NCBI GenBank assembly: GCA_014529385.2 | Contig: CM043963.1 | Coordinates: 68,847,912-68,911,911, forward strand | Reading direction: 5' to 3' | DNA length: 64,000 nt | Source of the DNA: Adiantum capillus-veneris | Taxonomy: Eukaryota > Streptophyta > Polypodiopsida > Polypodiales > Pteridaceae | Part shown: positions 22,560-34,099 of the stretch, in pieces | Numbering within the stretch: position 1 is the stretch's first letter | How the letters are laid out: every line of letters begins with the position of its first letter | Translations under genes and position numbers: made by a program | Notes under the pieces: generated by a model | What the model was told of the DNA's origin: nothing | The model's input: only the letters and a program-made list of their open reading frames with translations | The model's database searches: none

Positions 22560-23170
22560 TGGATGGCAACAAGGAAGAGGGTTCCTCTTCAGAGGATAGA
22601 CAGCCTATTCCAACTGCACATGAAATTGGCGAGAGTTCAGGCCAAGCAGAGAAAGTTTTGCAGGTTGTTACTGCTGTGACCATGTTCAAGCAATTGATGG
22701 AAAATCCAAGATTTACGGAGTTCATACAATCTTCATCAATAGCACATCAAGTTCAAGGCAGTTTTGGCATGCCAGGAACAGTGTTTAGGGGTATGCCCAA
22801 CCCCATGTATGCAAACATTGGTTTGCACCCAGGATTTCAGGGCACACAAGGTCAGTTTGGGGTGTCACAAGGAAACTTGGGTATGGCTGGTTTTTCAATC
22901 CACATCAATGAATATCACACCTGGACATCAACATGTTACTGGCCAAGGAGTACAGATGGCTCCCACAGATGTACCCATTATGCAAACTGTCTCTTTTGAC
23001 AATTTGGAGTCAATGGATAAGCTAAAGCCATACAAAGAAGATGGTCAGTGAGTCCATTGACACATTCAATGGCTTTGATGAGAGGACAAAGGTTCTCTCT
23101 TTCGTCGAACAATTTGACAAAGCATTTGTTGGAAGGAGCATTTAAAGTCAGGAAAGCTGCCACTTTTCTG
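22560..23170 (+). pseudogene. Gag N-terminal remnant of element D
   Basis: From ATG-GAT-GGC at 22560: DGNKEEGSSSEDRQPIPTAH, then TMFKQLMENPRFTEFIQ, a Gly/Met/Gln-rich linker, and in a shifted frame ESIDTFNGFDERTKVLSFVEQ, the usual start of a chromovirus gag capsid domain. It breaks off at an A-tract near 23170; the rest of gag and pol is deleted. Confidence 0.6.
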
Positions 23171-23252
23171 GAAAAAAAAAAAAATGCAAGTAGTAGTGGA
23201 ATACACTGTTGTTACAAGGACAGACTCCTTCCACTTGGAATGATTTCATACA

Positions 23253-23720
23253 AGTACCGAATTAGCTAAAGGCTAATTCAAAATAGGTACAGGATGATTT
23301 AACAAGATTTCTTGCGAGAAATCTCGTGTAAATCAAAGGGCAAGTAGTCCTACTGATGCAGAAGATCAAAGGCTACGAATTGGTGCGATTGGCACGCAAA
23401 ACAGAGCCCGAAAGAAGAAAATACAGCTTGCTGTATTTTTCTACAGATTTAGGGTTTTGACTCTATTTGATGTCTTTTTGTCCCAAGAGCTTCGAGGAAG
23501 CTAGAGGACAGTAATACAAGTGATCTGGAGCATTTTAGGAGCTAAAAACAGAGAATTCAGCGTGCTGAATTTCCAGGACAGATTTGCAAAAGTGCTCTAT
23601 TATGCGTGGATAATCACTTGGATATGTGGATTTTTGGTTGTGAAGGTTTCTACTACAGTTATGCTGCCAAATTGGGTCAAAAAGAGAATTCTCAACCCAA
23701 TAAAAGTGATAGCATAAGGG
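23253..23720 (+). repeat. Diverged extra copy of part of LTR D
   Basis: Matches 21555-22000 with many substitutions: ATTAGCTAAAGGCTAATTC, AAAGGGCAAGTAGTCCTAC, CAAGTGATCTGGAGCATTTT, AATTCAGCGTGCTG. It sits between the gag and chromodomain remnants, so an older LTR recombined or inserted in the deleted internal region. Confidence 0.75.
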
Positions 23721-23809
23721 TAGATCACAGGTTAATCTTCAAAGATCAAGATGAAGAGCAGAGAAAGATTGTTTTCAATGCTCAGTATACAAATCAGTGA
23801 TATTGCATA

Positions 23810-24060
23810 AAGGCTGAAATTGCCTGAGAGTTGGAAGATTCACAATGCGTTTCACATGAGTCTTCTCAGACCCTATGTGGGTGATGTGCCAGAAGATATG
23901 CCAGCTGAAGATCAGCCGGAAGTCGAGGAACTTGACGAGATCTTTGTCCCCAAATAGATTTTGGCACATAAAGAAAGAAAAGAAAAGGCAAGGTTGCAAG
24001 GTGCTGTTTGGTAAAGTTCAAAAGCTATTCACCTCTGGATGTCAAGTGGATAGAAAAAAG
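23810..24060 (+). pseudogene. C-terminal integrase and chromodomain-region remnant of element D
   Basis: The frame reads LPESWKIHNAFHMSLLRPYV then PEVEELDEIFVPK followed by ILAHKERK. This is the conserved tail of chromovirus polyprotein, as in element C (LPPNWKIHNAFHVSLLRPYV). Everything between the gag start and this point is missing. A 640-bp tail leads to the polypurine tract CAAGAGGAGAGTA at 24691-24703. Confidence 0.75.
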
Positions 24061-24703
24061 TGAACTTGCAGAGTCACTAGAAGTATGGGAACTTAAAACC
24101 TTGGTTTGCAACCTACCTTGACCCCTTGAGAGGCAGAGCTACATGGATTGTCAGTGTGACAATCGCTTCTAAAAGAAATGATGTACATGTTACTTACAGT
24201 GAGCTCAATGAAGTGCATGTTACATGAATGTTAGAGCTGTACAGATTGTCAGTTTGGCAATTGCTCTTATGGAATGTCCAAAAGTTTGGTTACTGCTATA
24301 GAAGTGAGTATTTCTTGTCAGTTTGTCAAGCGTACATCAATTGCTTCTATTAAAGGGTACATGTGTAACTGCATTCTTAAACTGTCGGTTTGGGTATGCT
24401 CGAAACTGTTACTGGATCCAACATATACTAAAAGACAATGACAAAATGTGACGCTTCCATTTTGTTATTGGAAAGTTATGGACTCAAAGCAATGGCAGAG
24501 TGTGACGCTTCCACTATGTCATTGGGACAGGGTTCACACGCAGGCAATACATGTGTCGACGAGGTGTTGAATACACTAGGGTTGACAATGAGCATGTATG
24601 TGTCGTGCATGTGTCGACAGGTGTTAAATACACCCGAGTGTTAACTATAAGCATGTACGCCATAGGTGCAAACGAGGACGTTTGAGATTTCAAGAGGAGA
24701 GTA

Positions 24704-26071
24704 TGTCACCAGCCAGTGGCAATTCCACTTTTGTTTATTTTCTCTTTCTTTGGGGAATTTCGTTTGTTTTACCTTTTGGAAACACCCCTCTGGAAATCTA
24801 ACTACCCTGCATTGCATAGCCAGTGTGGAACTGTTCAGAGAGAGTCCAAGCCTGAGGGCTAAAGAGCACTAAGGTTGGACAAGGACTATGGTTAGCCAAA
24901 GTGGGGTCATTGGCCAGCCAAAGCGGAATCCTTTGCTACATAGGCTACATTTCAGTTCTGGGTGTGGCTGCAATGTACAAAGAGGGTCAGATGACCTAGA
25001 AGAATGTAATGGCAGAAACTCCTAAATTTTAGGGACTGCTATTTTTGGACAGCAAAATGTCTTCGCGTCATTACGTGCAGTTTGACATGGGGATCATTTT
25101 GTTACTCTGTGGCCAAGTCAACAGAGGCTGCAGGTGAGATATTTTTAGACCCGAGGGTCTAAAGCGGGAAAATGCACAAATGAGTGACACTTGGCACTCT
25201 GAGGCCAATTTACTACTTAAAGAGAAGGCAAAAACGTGATTTTCAGCTGTGAGCTCGTTTTTGAGTGCTGTCACAGGTGGGAGAGCTTCAATGGAGTGTT
25301 GGCTTACCCTCTATGTACAGTGAGGTGCAAGATGTCATGACCTGTACACCTCTCACTGCTCTCTCTCTCCCCCCTATTCTTTATGGTTATGCCCCTCTAG
25401 TGGGCTTTTCATTTGACCAATGTACAGTTGTGTGGGTTCATGCGCAATTGCCGAGGCAAGAGCCTCTTGCACACGTACTGGATTAGCTAGCGGCTAATCC
25501 CCCGCAGGTACAGGTGAATTCGGAGAGGTTTCACGCCCGAAATCTTGTCCGATTCAAAGGGCAAGTAGCCCTACAGGTGCGGGAGCTCGAGGTCTTGCTA
25601 CAGATGCGACCGGCACGCGAAACGGAGCCCAAAACAGGGAATTACAGCCTGCTGTGTATTTTTGCAGGTTTAGGGTTTCGGCCCTAAACGGACCCTAATA
25701 CCTCCAGGAAGTTCGGGGACGCAAGGGGACCGTTGTACAGGTGATCTGGCGCATTTTCAGGGCAGAAAACAGAGAATTCAGCGTGCTGCAGATTCTCGCC
25801 AGGTTTTGCAAAGTGTCCGTATGCGTCAGGAAAGTCATCTAATGCGTGGGAATACTGACTGTGAAGGGTCCTAGTTCATTTATGCTGCCGAAATCGGGCC
25901 AGAACAATTGAAATTCAGCCAAGGTTGTGCGGGGCAGCTTGTAGGGAACCACAGCTTTTATTCCCTCTGTTGAAGAATAAAGAAATACCGAAAGGGGCGC
26001 CTATTTAGGGGCCAATCTAGTGTCTAACTCGCATACAGATGCATTCTAGCATCTGTATCCCAAGTAGAATA
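24704..26071 (+). repeat. LTR D2, left part
   Basis: Starts TGTCACCAGCC after the polypurine tract and is about 97% like D1 by eye. Interrupted at GAATA (26067-26071) by element C; the rest continues at 33504-33589. Confidence 0.85.
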
Positions 26072-27393
26072 TGTCACAAAACGGGAGCGTACACGAGCAC
26101 TTAGAAAATCTGAAAATTATAATACTTTGCAAACACGAGAGAAGGGAGAAGATCGACACAGTATTGGGGACCAGAAGATGGGCTGGTCCCCCCCCCCGTT
26201 AAGAGTATTCTTTTATTCAAGGAGAATTCTTATACAAGCATGAGAACCCAAGGAAACCCCTCCGTTCTGTAATCTTAGACCCAAAGGTCGTGCTTTCCCG
26301 TAAAGGGCTTGGATACAAGGCCATTCCTTCCCGTAAGGGACTTAGGCGTGAAGCCGTACTTTCCCGTAAGGGACTTAGGCGTGAAACCGTACTTCCCGTG
26401 AAGGGCCTTCCCATAAGGCGGGAGATCCCTGCAAAACAAACCACACAGAGCAACAATTCTCAATGCGTATCAACACCTTATACCTGTCGCTCCTTGCTCG
26501 GAGAATCGACCTCCGTACTCAGTCGTCACACGAACAATTGCAGTTTCCGTCGCCAGGCTCTGCTCCAGAATCCCAGCGCTAGTGCTTTTTGCTGCTTCCG
26601 GCTTGCTGAGAAACTGAACGCTGGCTGTCCTTTTATAAGCCCTGGCACCCGGCGGGAATAGAGGCCCAAAAAGCAGAGCCCTAGCGCCCTAGAGAGAGGA
26701 GAGAGAGAGATCACTAGACCTGGCGCTTTCTAGAGAGAGGAGAGAGAGATCGCAGATTTCAGCCTCCTGCGTAGCTATTAGCGCTGGCCTTTTTAGAGAC
26801 TTGCTTTATTTTATTAATAAAGGGCTGGTCACTTAAAAGTGACCGGCCACTTTATTTTAAGTGACCGGCCACTTTATAAAATAAAGTGTGAACCTGTTCA
26901 AACTTTAAAAACTCGCTTAGTTAGTGAAAACAATGCTATACGAACACATTCCAGGCGTCCCCGGTTGCAGGACACGACACAGATGCAATGCAGACACAGA
27001 CTCCTCGCGGGAAAACATCTGTCCTCCCGCGACTGTTCCTGCTTTTCGTAAAAAGCTTCATTGAACCCATCTTTATTCTTGTGCTTGCGTTCTTACGCGT
27101 ATTTTCTTACTCACTTCGGATTTCCTCCTTAGCCTACGGGATGCCCCCTTACTGATGCACCCGTCACCCATCATGTGACGCATCAGGGGCACTCGTAACC
27201 CGGCCCTTTCCACCGAACTTACGGAAACTCCTTCGCGATGTTTACCGTCACCCATGAAATGACACATCAGAGTTGTCCGTTCCTGATGGCAGTTCCTGTA
27301 ACTACAATCTTTTAACAGTTCTTAGTGCACACAATAAAATATCCTAAAAAGAGATTAATCATTAAAAATAAGAAAATAGTCCAATTAGCAACA
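26072..27393 (-). repeat. 3' LTR of element C (1322 bp)
   Basis: Plus-strand ends are TGTCACAAAACGGG and CCAATTAGCAACA. It carries the 33-bp unit CCCGTAAGGGACTTAGGCG.. one time fewer than the 5' LTR (26290-26410). Confidence 0.9.
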
Positions 27394-27419
27394 TCCCTCT
27401 GGCTTCTAAACAGTTGACC

Positions 27420-29880
27420 TCAACTGTAGTGCTTGGACATATACCTCCAGTATCTCGGGATAAGCTGCTAATTCCTCCTGCGTCATCCACTGAGCATCTA
27501 GATTCGACTAGTTCTTAAACTTAACCAAATACTTCCGTGTTACCTTCCCGGATTTGAGAGACCGCTCCTGATGACTTACTATCTGCTCCGGTTGGAGTAT
27601 TTCTTCTATTTCCTCAACCTCAGGAGGTTCCTCAGCACTAGGCTGGCTCGGAGGCGGTCCCACATACGGCCGGAGTAAACTGACATGGAAAGCATTATGG
27701 ATCTTCCAATTAGGCGGTAGCTCTAATCGGAAAGTGACATCATTCACTCGCTCAGTGATCTTAAACGGCCCATAATAACAGGTAGAAAGTTTCACCACCT
27801 TCCCCTTATGAGACGCTTGTTTCTTAAGTCTTGCCTTCTCAAACTTGAGTAAGACTAACTGTCCGACTGTTAAGTCGAGATTCCTCCTGTGCTTGTCTAC
27901 AGCTTTCTTATGCTTTTCCTGAGAGCGTAGAATAGCTCTCCTAACTTGCCCGTAGGCTGTGTCCAAATCCTGGACAAGTTCATCTGCTGCAAAGATCTTA
28001 TCCTTGGTTAAACCGATCGGTGGAAGCAAAGGCTTACCATAGAGAATCTCAAAAGGTGCTTTCCCCGTCGATGAGTGTATGGTATTGTTATACGCATACT
28101 CGACAAGAGGCAAATATTTCTCCCAGTCAGATTGCCGGTCTGACACATAAGCTTTTAACATATCCAATACTGTGGAATTGGCTATCTCACTTTGCCCGTC
28201 CGTTTGAGGATGGTAGGCAGATGAAAAATTTAGCTTCGTACCAAGATTATCCATCAAGGCACGCCAAAAATTTCTTGTCATGCGAGGATCTCGATCACTC
28301 ACAATAGACTTAGGCATTCCATGATGCTTAAAGATTTGTGCCAGGAAGACCCTAGCCATATGATCTATTTTGATCGTTTTCTTGACTGGTATAAAATGTG
28401 CTTGCTTGCTAAACCTGTCCACAATGGTCCAAATCGCGTCATTTCCAGTCTGAGTTCTAGGGAGGTCCATGATGAAGTCCATGGCAATACTTTCCCAAGG
28501 TTCATTAGGCACAGGCAAAGGTTGTAGCAACCCAGGCGTCTTATGCCGATCATACTTCACTTTTTGGCAAACCAAGCATTCCCTGACATACTTATCAATG
28601 TCTGCTTGGCTAGGCCAAAAGAAATATCTTTCCATTGCTAAGGTCGTAGGGCGAATACCCCGATGACCCGCATAAGGCGAAGCGTGTGCTTCATCTATGA
28701 TCTTCTTTCTTAATGGTTCCGTCACACATATGGCCTGATGGTGGTAGAGATAACCGTCCCGAATGGAATAGGGAAACTCATTCTCTCCACGATGTAGCTT
28801 TCCCCAAATGGTGGAGAAATCTGGATCATTCGGATACAAATCTAGTAGTGCTTCTAATTCTTGGTGATACACCGAAGTGATAGCGTTCACCCTTGGCCGC
28901 CTAGACAATGCGTCCACGACCACATTCTTACTCCCAGCCGTGTGAAGGATCTGGAAGTGAAACATAGACAAAAAGTTTGCCCATCTCATCTGCTTCTCAG
29001 ATAGTTTCCTTTGCGTAAGGAAATACCGCAAACTCTGGTGATCAGTCTTGATCACAAAATCCGCTCCTAGAAGATACTGCTTCCAGTTGGATAAGGCGTG
29101 AATCACAGCCGTGAGTTCTTTTTCGTAGATTGATGCATGCAACTCTGCATCCTTAAGCCGTCTGCTTTCGTAGGCCACTGCATGGCCCTCTTGGTTTAAC
29201 ACTGCTCCGATGCAATCGCCTGAAGCATCGCAGTGAACCTCAAATGGTTTCCTTAAGTCAGGCACTATCAATATAGGTCCATGGCTTAGCAAGTACTTGA
29301 GCCGATCAAAAGCTCCTTGTTGTCTCGATCCCCATCTGAAAGGAATCTTCTTCTTTGTCAAATCATGAAGGGGTCTTGCTACATGAGCAAATCCTCGGAC
29401 AAACCTTCGATAATACGAACATAATCCCAGGAAACTACGTACATCATGTACCGTAGTGGGAATAGACCAATCTTCTACCACTCGGATCTTGGCACGATCC
29501 ATTCTCACTTGATTGTGAGAGACTATATGGCCGAGATAGTGTATCTCTAAGAGAAAGAACTCGCTCTTCTTTGCATTCACATGCAACTCATGCTTTCGGA
29601 ATTCTTGAAACACTAAGTCCAAGTGCTTCCGATGTTCCTCTTCTGACTTAGAGAAGACGAGTATGTCGTCAAAGAATACTCCCGTAAAAGCTCGATACGG
29701 GCTGAAAATGCAGTCCATCATGCGATTGAAGGTCGCAAGAGCATTGGTCAAGCCGAAAGGCATTACCAAAAATTCATATAGTCCAAAGGTTGTGCGGAAA
29801 GCAGTCTTGTGGACATCCTCAGGGGCGATCCGTATCTGATGATACCCACTCTTTAAGTCTATGCGACTAAAGACACTTGC
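27420..29880 (-). pseudogene. Pol of element C: RT palm to integrase and chromodomain
   Basis: An open frame of 753 codons from 29769, extended upstream by [18 protein letters not shown]. In order: RT motif FFDDILVFS with both catalytic Asp, RNase H from CDASGDCIGAVLNQ to DALSRRPRVN, integrase zinc finger HASPYAGHRG...CLVCQK, and integrase core with Asp in MDFIMDLPRT, Asp in VSDRDPRMT and Glu in the QSEIANS region. Then comes the GPF/Y-like module LSTCYYGPFKITERV, LRPYVG and the start of a chromodomain (EPEQIVSHQERSL...YLVKFKN). A TAG at 27508-27510 stops the chromodomain; SNLDAQWMTQEEL continues in frame beyond it. Confidence 0.93.
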
Positions 29881-30710
29881 CCCTGCAACTTATCAAGTAT
29901 ATCATCAATCCAGGGGATCGGAAAGCGATTCTTGATCGTGATCTTGTTTAAAGACCTATAGTCTATGCACATTCGAAACGTGCCATCTTTCTTCTGCACC
30001 AGTAGAACTGGAGAGCAGTAGGGTGAAGCACTTGGCCGTACTAACCCTTTCTCTAGAAGCTTGTTGACTTGCTTCAAAATTTCCTCTTGCTGAGCAAGAC
30101 TCACCCGATAAGGGGGTTGATTGGGAGGCGAGCTACCCGGTATGAGATCTATGCGGTGATCTTCCAGTCGTACCGGAGGGAGTTCATCAGGAAGTGTTTC
30201 CGTGAAACAATCTTTGTACTTTTCAATAAATTGAAGACGCTTAATTTCCAGACTAGAGGGAGGGTCCCTACTAGTTTTATCCTTCTCATGTGCAAAAATC
30301 AAGTAAGCAGAAACACACTTCTTCATTTCTTTCTTAATGGAGATATGGCTTACAATTGGGAACTGCCAATCTCCTGCATCAGCATGAATCTTTATTTTCT
30401 TACCCCCATGACCAAAAGTGAGGGTCTTTTCCACATAATCGGGAATAGGTGTCATGTGGAAGTGCCATGGCATACCCAAGATGATATCACATCCCTCGAT
30501 GGGTGCCATCAAAAATGATTCGCGGTCCTTGTACTCGCCAATCCGAAGATTGAGCTGTCCTTGCACGGGAGTTGCATTGGTTGTCAACCCCTCGAATGCC
30601 GATCCGGATGTAACCGGTGTGCCAAGTTGAGCCGGTGTGAGGCACAAACGTTCCGCAGTATCCAGGGAGATGAAGTTGTCCGTGGATCCTGGATCATAAA
30701 GAATCAGTAC
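29859..30710 (-). pseudogene. Protease and RT fingers of element C
   Basis: Continues in the gag frame after its [23 protein letters not shown] with protease active site DPGS, then [14 protein letters not shown], and RT fingers [20 protein letters not shown] ending [10 protein letters not shown] run of four G at about 29879-29883 has lost one base compared with the family (GGGGGCA expected), which moves the RT palm into the next frame. Confidence 0.9.
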
Positions 30711-32084
30711 TCACTGGTTGTTCAAAGACCCCCAGCCCTTCAGAAGTTGACGCTCCTCTTTCTCCGTTTCTGTGTTTCCTTGAACATCTGGAATTGAGTT
30801 CGAGCTTGGTGGTGCGGGTTCCTTCCTTGCTTTCTCTTGCCTCGTAGAGGCTTGCTCTTGCCATTGCTGCTTTAGCGGGCAGTCCGATTTCATATGTCCT
30901 TTCTCGCCACAGTAGAAGCATCTTCCTTTCTCTCTGAAAGTTTGAAGTTGAGTAGGAGAAAGATACTTAGTTCGCTTGCCAGTGCCCTCTGGCTTCTTAG
31001 AATGATCATCGTCCCTAGATGGAGGACGTTTTCTTCCTTGGCCCCCATGGTCATCGTAGACCCCTCTTTGTCTTGCACGGTAAGTGCTATGCTCCATTTT
31101 TCTGGGCGTCCCAATTGAGTGCAAATCCTCAGCAATGATTGCTGACTCCATCATCCTTTGAAGAGTATCATGCGGATACACCTTCATACTCTTTCGAAGC
31201 TGCGGTTGGAGACCTGCTTCGAACTTTCTTTTCTTTTCCTCGTCGGCAATCTTCATGAAGGGAGTGACCTTCAGAAGAACCGACCAATACTTGTCCACAT
31301 AAGTCGTTACTCTTTCATGTTCCTTCTGGGCAAGCCAGTCCCATTCCTTCCGTATGTCCTGCTCGAAGTCAAGTGGAAGAAATTGTTCATAAAATTCAGA
31401 TTTGAAGCTCTCCCATGTTCTGGCCTGAGAACCTTCCAGAATCTTGGCTAACCACCAATTACTTGCCGTTTCCTTGAGGTGCATCCCCACATGGCGTAAT
31501 TTGGATCTTTTTGTGAAGTGCCCATTGGCAAAGGCGACTTCAAACTGTCTGATGAAGGACAGTGCTTTGGAGATGTCTCTCCGTCCGTTGTAAGTTTCGA
31601 ACTTGATGTCCTTGTCGCCCGATTTGAAGACTCTCATGCGATGTTGAGACTTGCGACCATGCTTCTTGAATCGAGGCTTATCTTTAGGTTGATGTAGAGT
31701 AGTGGCAGTAGTAGCGGCTTCCTTCTTCTGACGAGATGATCGAGAAGTAGAAGTATAATCAGGAGAGTAAGATGGAGATGAGATAGAGATGTCCTTGCTC
31801 TCGACTAGCAAAGAGAACGCTTTTTCCTGGCCTTTCCGTGAAGTAGGCCGTTCATTCCGATCCGAAGATCCTTTGTGCACCTCAGCACGTTCTTCTTCTC
31901 TTGCCTCCTGTGGTCTCACGCCAACAGTGTTGTCTGGATGCTTGGCTGCATCAGTTCCATTCGTTTTCTTCATTCTGCCCAAAAGCTTTTGGAGGTCTGG
32001 CAACAGTAAGATTTGTTGCAACTCCGCAAGCTGAGCTTGCACTTGTTGAAGCTCCTCTTCAACGCTTCTCCCTTGGCTCGACAT
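30711..32084 (-). CDS. Gag of element C (457 aa)
   Basis: Starts MSSQGRSVEEELQQVQAQLA (a short coiled coil). A charged spacer follows, then the capsid domain around YNGRRDISKALSFIRQFEVA...ASNWW...WESFKSEFYEQFLP, a basic region, and a CCHC zinc knuckle CFYCGEKGHMKSDC near residue 385. Gag packages the element's RNA and forms particles. The frame is intact to a TGA at 30711-30713; the sequence NNQ[13 protein letters not shown] against NGQRIVILFDPGS in element E suggests an Arg CGA codon turned into TGA, so gag was probably fused to protease originally. Confidence 0.9.
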   Translation of the reverse strand: MSSQGRSVEEELQQVQAQLAELQQILLLPDLQKLLGRMKKTNGTDAAKHPDNTVGVRPQEAREEERAEVHKGSSDRNERPTSRKGQEKAFSLLVESKDISISSPSYSPDYTSTSRSSRQKKEAATTATTLHQPKDKPRFKKHGRKSQHRMRVFKSGDKDIKFETYNGRRDISKALSFIRQFEVAFANGHFTKRSKLRHVGMHLKETASNWWLAKILEGSQARTWESFKSEFYEQFLPLDFEQDIRKEWDWLAQKEHERVTTYVDKYWSVLLKVTPFMKIADEEKKRKFEAGLQPQLRKSMKVYPHDTLQRMMESAIIAEDLHSIGTPRKMEHSTYRARQRGVYDDHGGQGRKRPPSRDDDHSKKPEGTGKRTKYLSPTQLQTFREKGRCFYCGEKGHMKSDCPLKQQWQEQASTRQEKARKEPAPPSSNSIPDVQGNTETEKEERQLLKGWGSLNNQ

Positions 32085-32141
32085 GGTTCTTCCCGTTCTT
32101 CCCGGAATCGTCCTTCTTTGCAGAGAAAGAGAGGAGTCCGA

Positions 32142-32153
32142 GCTCTGATACCA
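32142..32153 (-). promoter_or_regulatory. Primer-binding site of element C
   Basis: The minus strand reads TGGTATCAGAGC next to the 5' LTR end. Confidence 0.9.
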
Positions 32154-32154
32154 C

Positions 32155-33503
32155 TGTCACAAAACGGGAGCATACACGAGCACTTAGAAAATCTGAAAAT
32201 CATAATACTTTGCAAACACGAGAGAAGGGAGAAGATCGACACAGTATTTGGGACCAGAAGATGGGCTGGTCCCACCCCCCCCGTTAAGAGTATTCTTTTA
32301 TTCAGGGAGAATTCTTATACAAGCATGAGAACCCGAGGAAACCCCTCCGTTCTGTAATCTTAGACCCGAAGGTCGTGCTTTCCCGTAAAGGGCTTGGGCA
32401 CAAGGCCGTTCCTTCCCGTAAGGGACTTAGGCACGAAGCCGTACTTTTTCGTAAGGGACTTAGGCGTGAAGCCGTACTTTCCCGTAAGGGACTTAGGTGT
32501 GAAGCCGTACTTCCCGTGAAGGGCCTTCCCGCAAGACAGGAGATCCCTGCAAAACAAACCACACAGAGCAACAATTCTCAATGCGTATCAACACCTTATA
32601 CCTGTCGCTCCTTGCTCGGAGACTCGACCTCCGTACTCAGTCGTCACGCGAACAATTGCAGTTTCCATTGCCAGGCTCTGCTCCAGAATCCCAACGCTAG
32701 TGCTTTCTACTGCTTCCGGCTTGCTGAGAAACTGAACGCTGGCTGTCCTTTTATAAGCCCTGGCACCCGGCGGGAGTAGAGGCCCAAAAAGCAAAGCCCT
32801 GGCGCCCTAGAGAGAGGAGAGAGAGAGAGAGAGAGAGAGATCGTTGGGCCTGGCGCTTTTTAGAGAGAGGAGAGAGAGAGATCGCAGATTTCAGCCTGCT
32901 GCGTAGCTATTAGCACTGGCCTTTTTAGAGACTTGCTTTATTTTATTAATAAAGGGCTGGTCACTTAAAAGTGACCGGCCACTTTATAAAATAAAGTGTG
33001 AACTTGTTCAAACTTTAAAAACTCACTTAGTTAGTGAAAACAATGCTATAGGAACACATTCCAGGCGTCCCCGCGTGCAGGACACGACACAGATGCAATG
33101 CAGACACAGACTCCTCGCGGGAAAACATCTGTCCTCCCGCGACTGTTCCTGCTTTTCGTAAAAAGCTTCATTGAACCCATCTTTATTCTTGTGCTTGCGT
33201 TCTTACACGTATTTTCTTACTCAGTTCGGATTTCCTCCTTAGCCTACGGGATGCCCCCTTACTGATGCACCCATCACCCATCATGTGACGCATCAGGGAC
33301 ACTCGTAACCCGGCCCTTTCCACCGAACTTACGGAAACTCCTTCGCGATGTTTACCGTCACCCATCAAATGACACATCAGAGTTGTCCGTTCTTGATGGT
33401 AGTTCCTATAGCTACAATCTTTTAACAGTTCTTAGTGCACACAATAAAATATCCTAAAAAGAGATTAATCATTAAAAATAAGAAAATAGTCCAATTAGCA
33501 ACA
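32155..33503 (-). repeat. 5' LTR of element C (1349 bp)
   Basis: Same ends as 26072-27393. It has one more 33-bp unit (four diverged units around 32385-32515) and a longer GA tract (32810-32840); it lacks a second copy of the AAGTGACCGGCCACTTTAT motif seen in the other LTR. The two LTRs otherwise differ by few substitutions, implying a fairly recent insertion. Confidence 0.9.
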
Positions 33504-33589
33504 GAATAGACGACTAATAATGGGTGAAAGCTAAATCAAGGTTTGAAGTAAAGTCTACCGCCCTTTTTGGATTGAACAGGCCGGTTTCA
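33504..33589 (+). repeat. LTR D2, right part
   Basis: Begins with the duplicated GAATA, continues GACGACTAATAATGGGTG as in 22196 onward and ends GGCCGGTTTCA. It restores LTR D2 after element C. Confidence 0.85.
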
Positions 33590-33639
33590 CTGACTGCCTC
33601 CTTTTCAGAACTCCCTGGATGCACCCTCACTGTCAGTCA

Positions 33640-34090
33640 CACGGACGAAGATCACTAAACTCATTCGTCAGGATCTTATATAGTTGGACACCAGGAGGAC
33701 ATGGGTAGAGCCGATGCAGGAGTTGGGCACGAAGATGGCTTTCTTCAAAGAGCATCTTCTCCAACTTTCAGGAGATGGGTTTGTGATTCGTCCGAGCTAC
33801 ATGGACACTCATTTGTCTCATGGTCTACGATGTGCTATTGGTCAGATTCGCACATCCTCACACCAGCTGGAGATTGAGACGGGTAGATTCAGAGGGATAC
33901 CACCGGTGTATAGGATATGCCAACTATGCAATAGAGAGCCAGAGACAGAGCTACACTACATATGGCATTGCACTGTGTATTATGAGATACGAGGGCGCTT
34001 CCATTGCTTATTCAAGGAGGGTTTTGGACCCCTAGATAGAGTCATGAGGTATCAGGATCAGAGATGCCTTGGCTAATATCTACTTGAGCT
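33640..34090 (+). pseudogene. C-terminal tail of a LINE-type reverse transcriptase
   Basis: A 130-codon frame (33684-34076) reads MAFFKEHLLQLSGDGF, LRCAIGQIRTSSHQLEIETG, and a zinc-binding pattern ICQLCNREPETELHYIWHC (C-x2-C...H-x3-C). This fits the zf-RVT-like tail after non-LTR reverse transcriptases. The polymerase domain itself is not present upstream, where LTR D2 ends. It is a 5'-truncated or captured fragment. Confidence 0.6.
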
Positions 34091-34099
34091 ACATGACAT

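Larger units (their letters stand above)
26072..33503 (-). mobile_element. Element C: near-complete Ty3/gypsy chromovirus
   Basis: A 7432-bp minus-strand element with target duplication GAATA on both sides, LTRs 26072-27393 (3') and 32155-33503 (5'), primer site at 32142-32153, gag, protease, RT, RNase H, integrase and chromodomain in that order. It was inserted in LTR D2, so it is younger than D. Three lesions break the polyprotein: an in-frame TGA between gag and protease, a one-base loss in RT and a TAG in the chromodomain. The ends (TGTTGC...GTGACA) and gag link it to element B. Confidence 0.95.

Noticed and set aside
28020-28666. Plus-strand ORFs inside element C pol
   Set aside because: They oppose the conserved integrase and RNase H frame and have no domain.
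33684-34076. A host gene of unknown function
   Set aside because: The C-x2-C...H-x3-C pattern and preceding QIRTSSHQLEIETG block fit the tail of non-LTR reverse transcriptases, not a host family I know.
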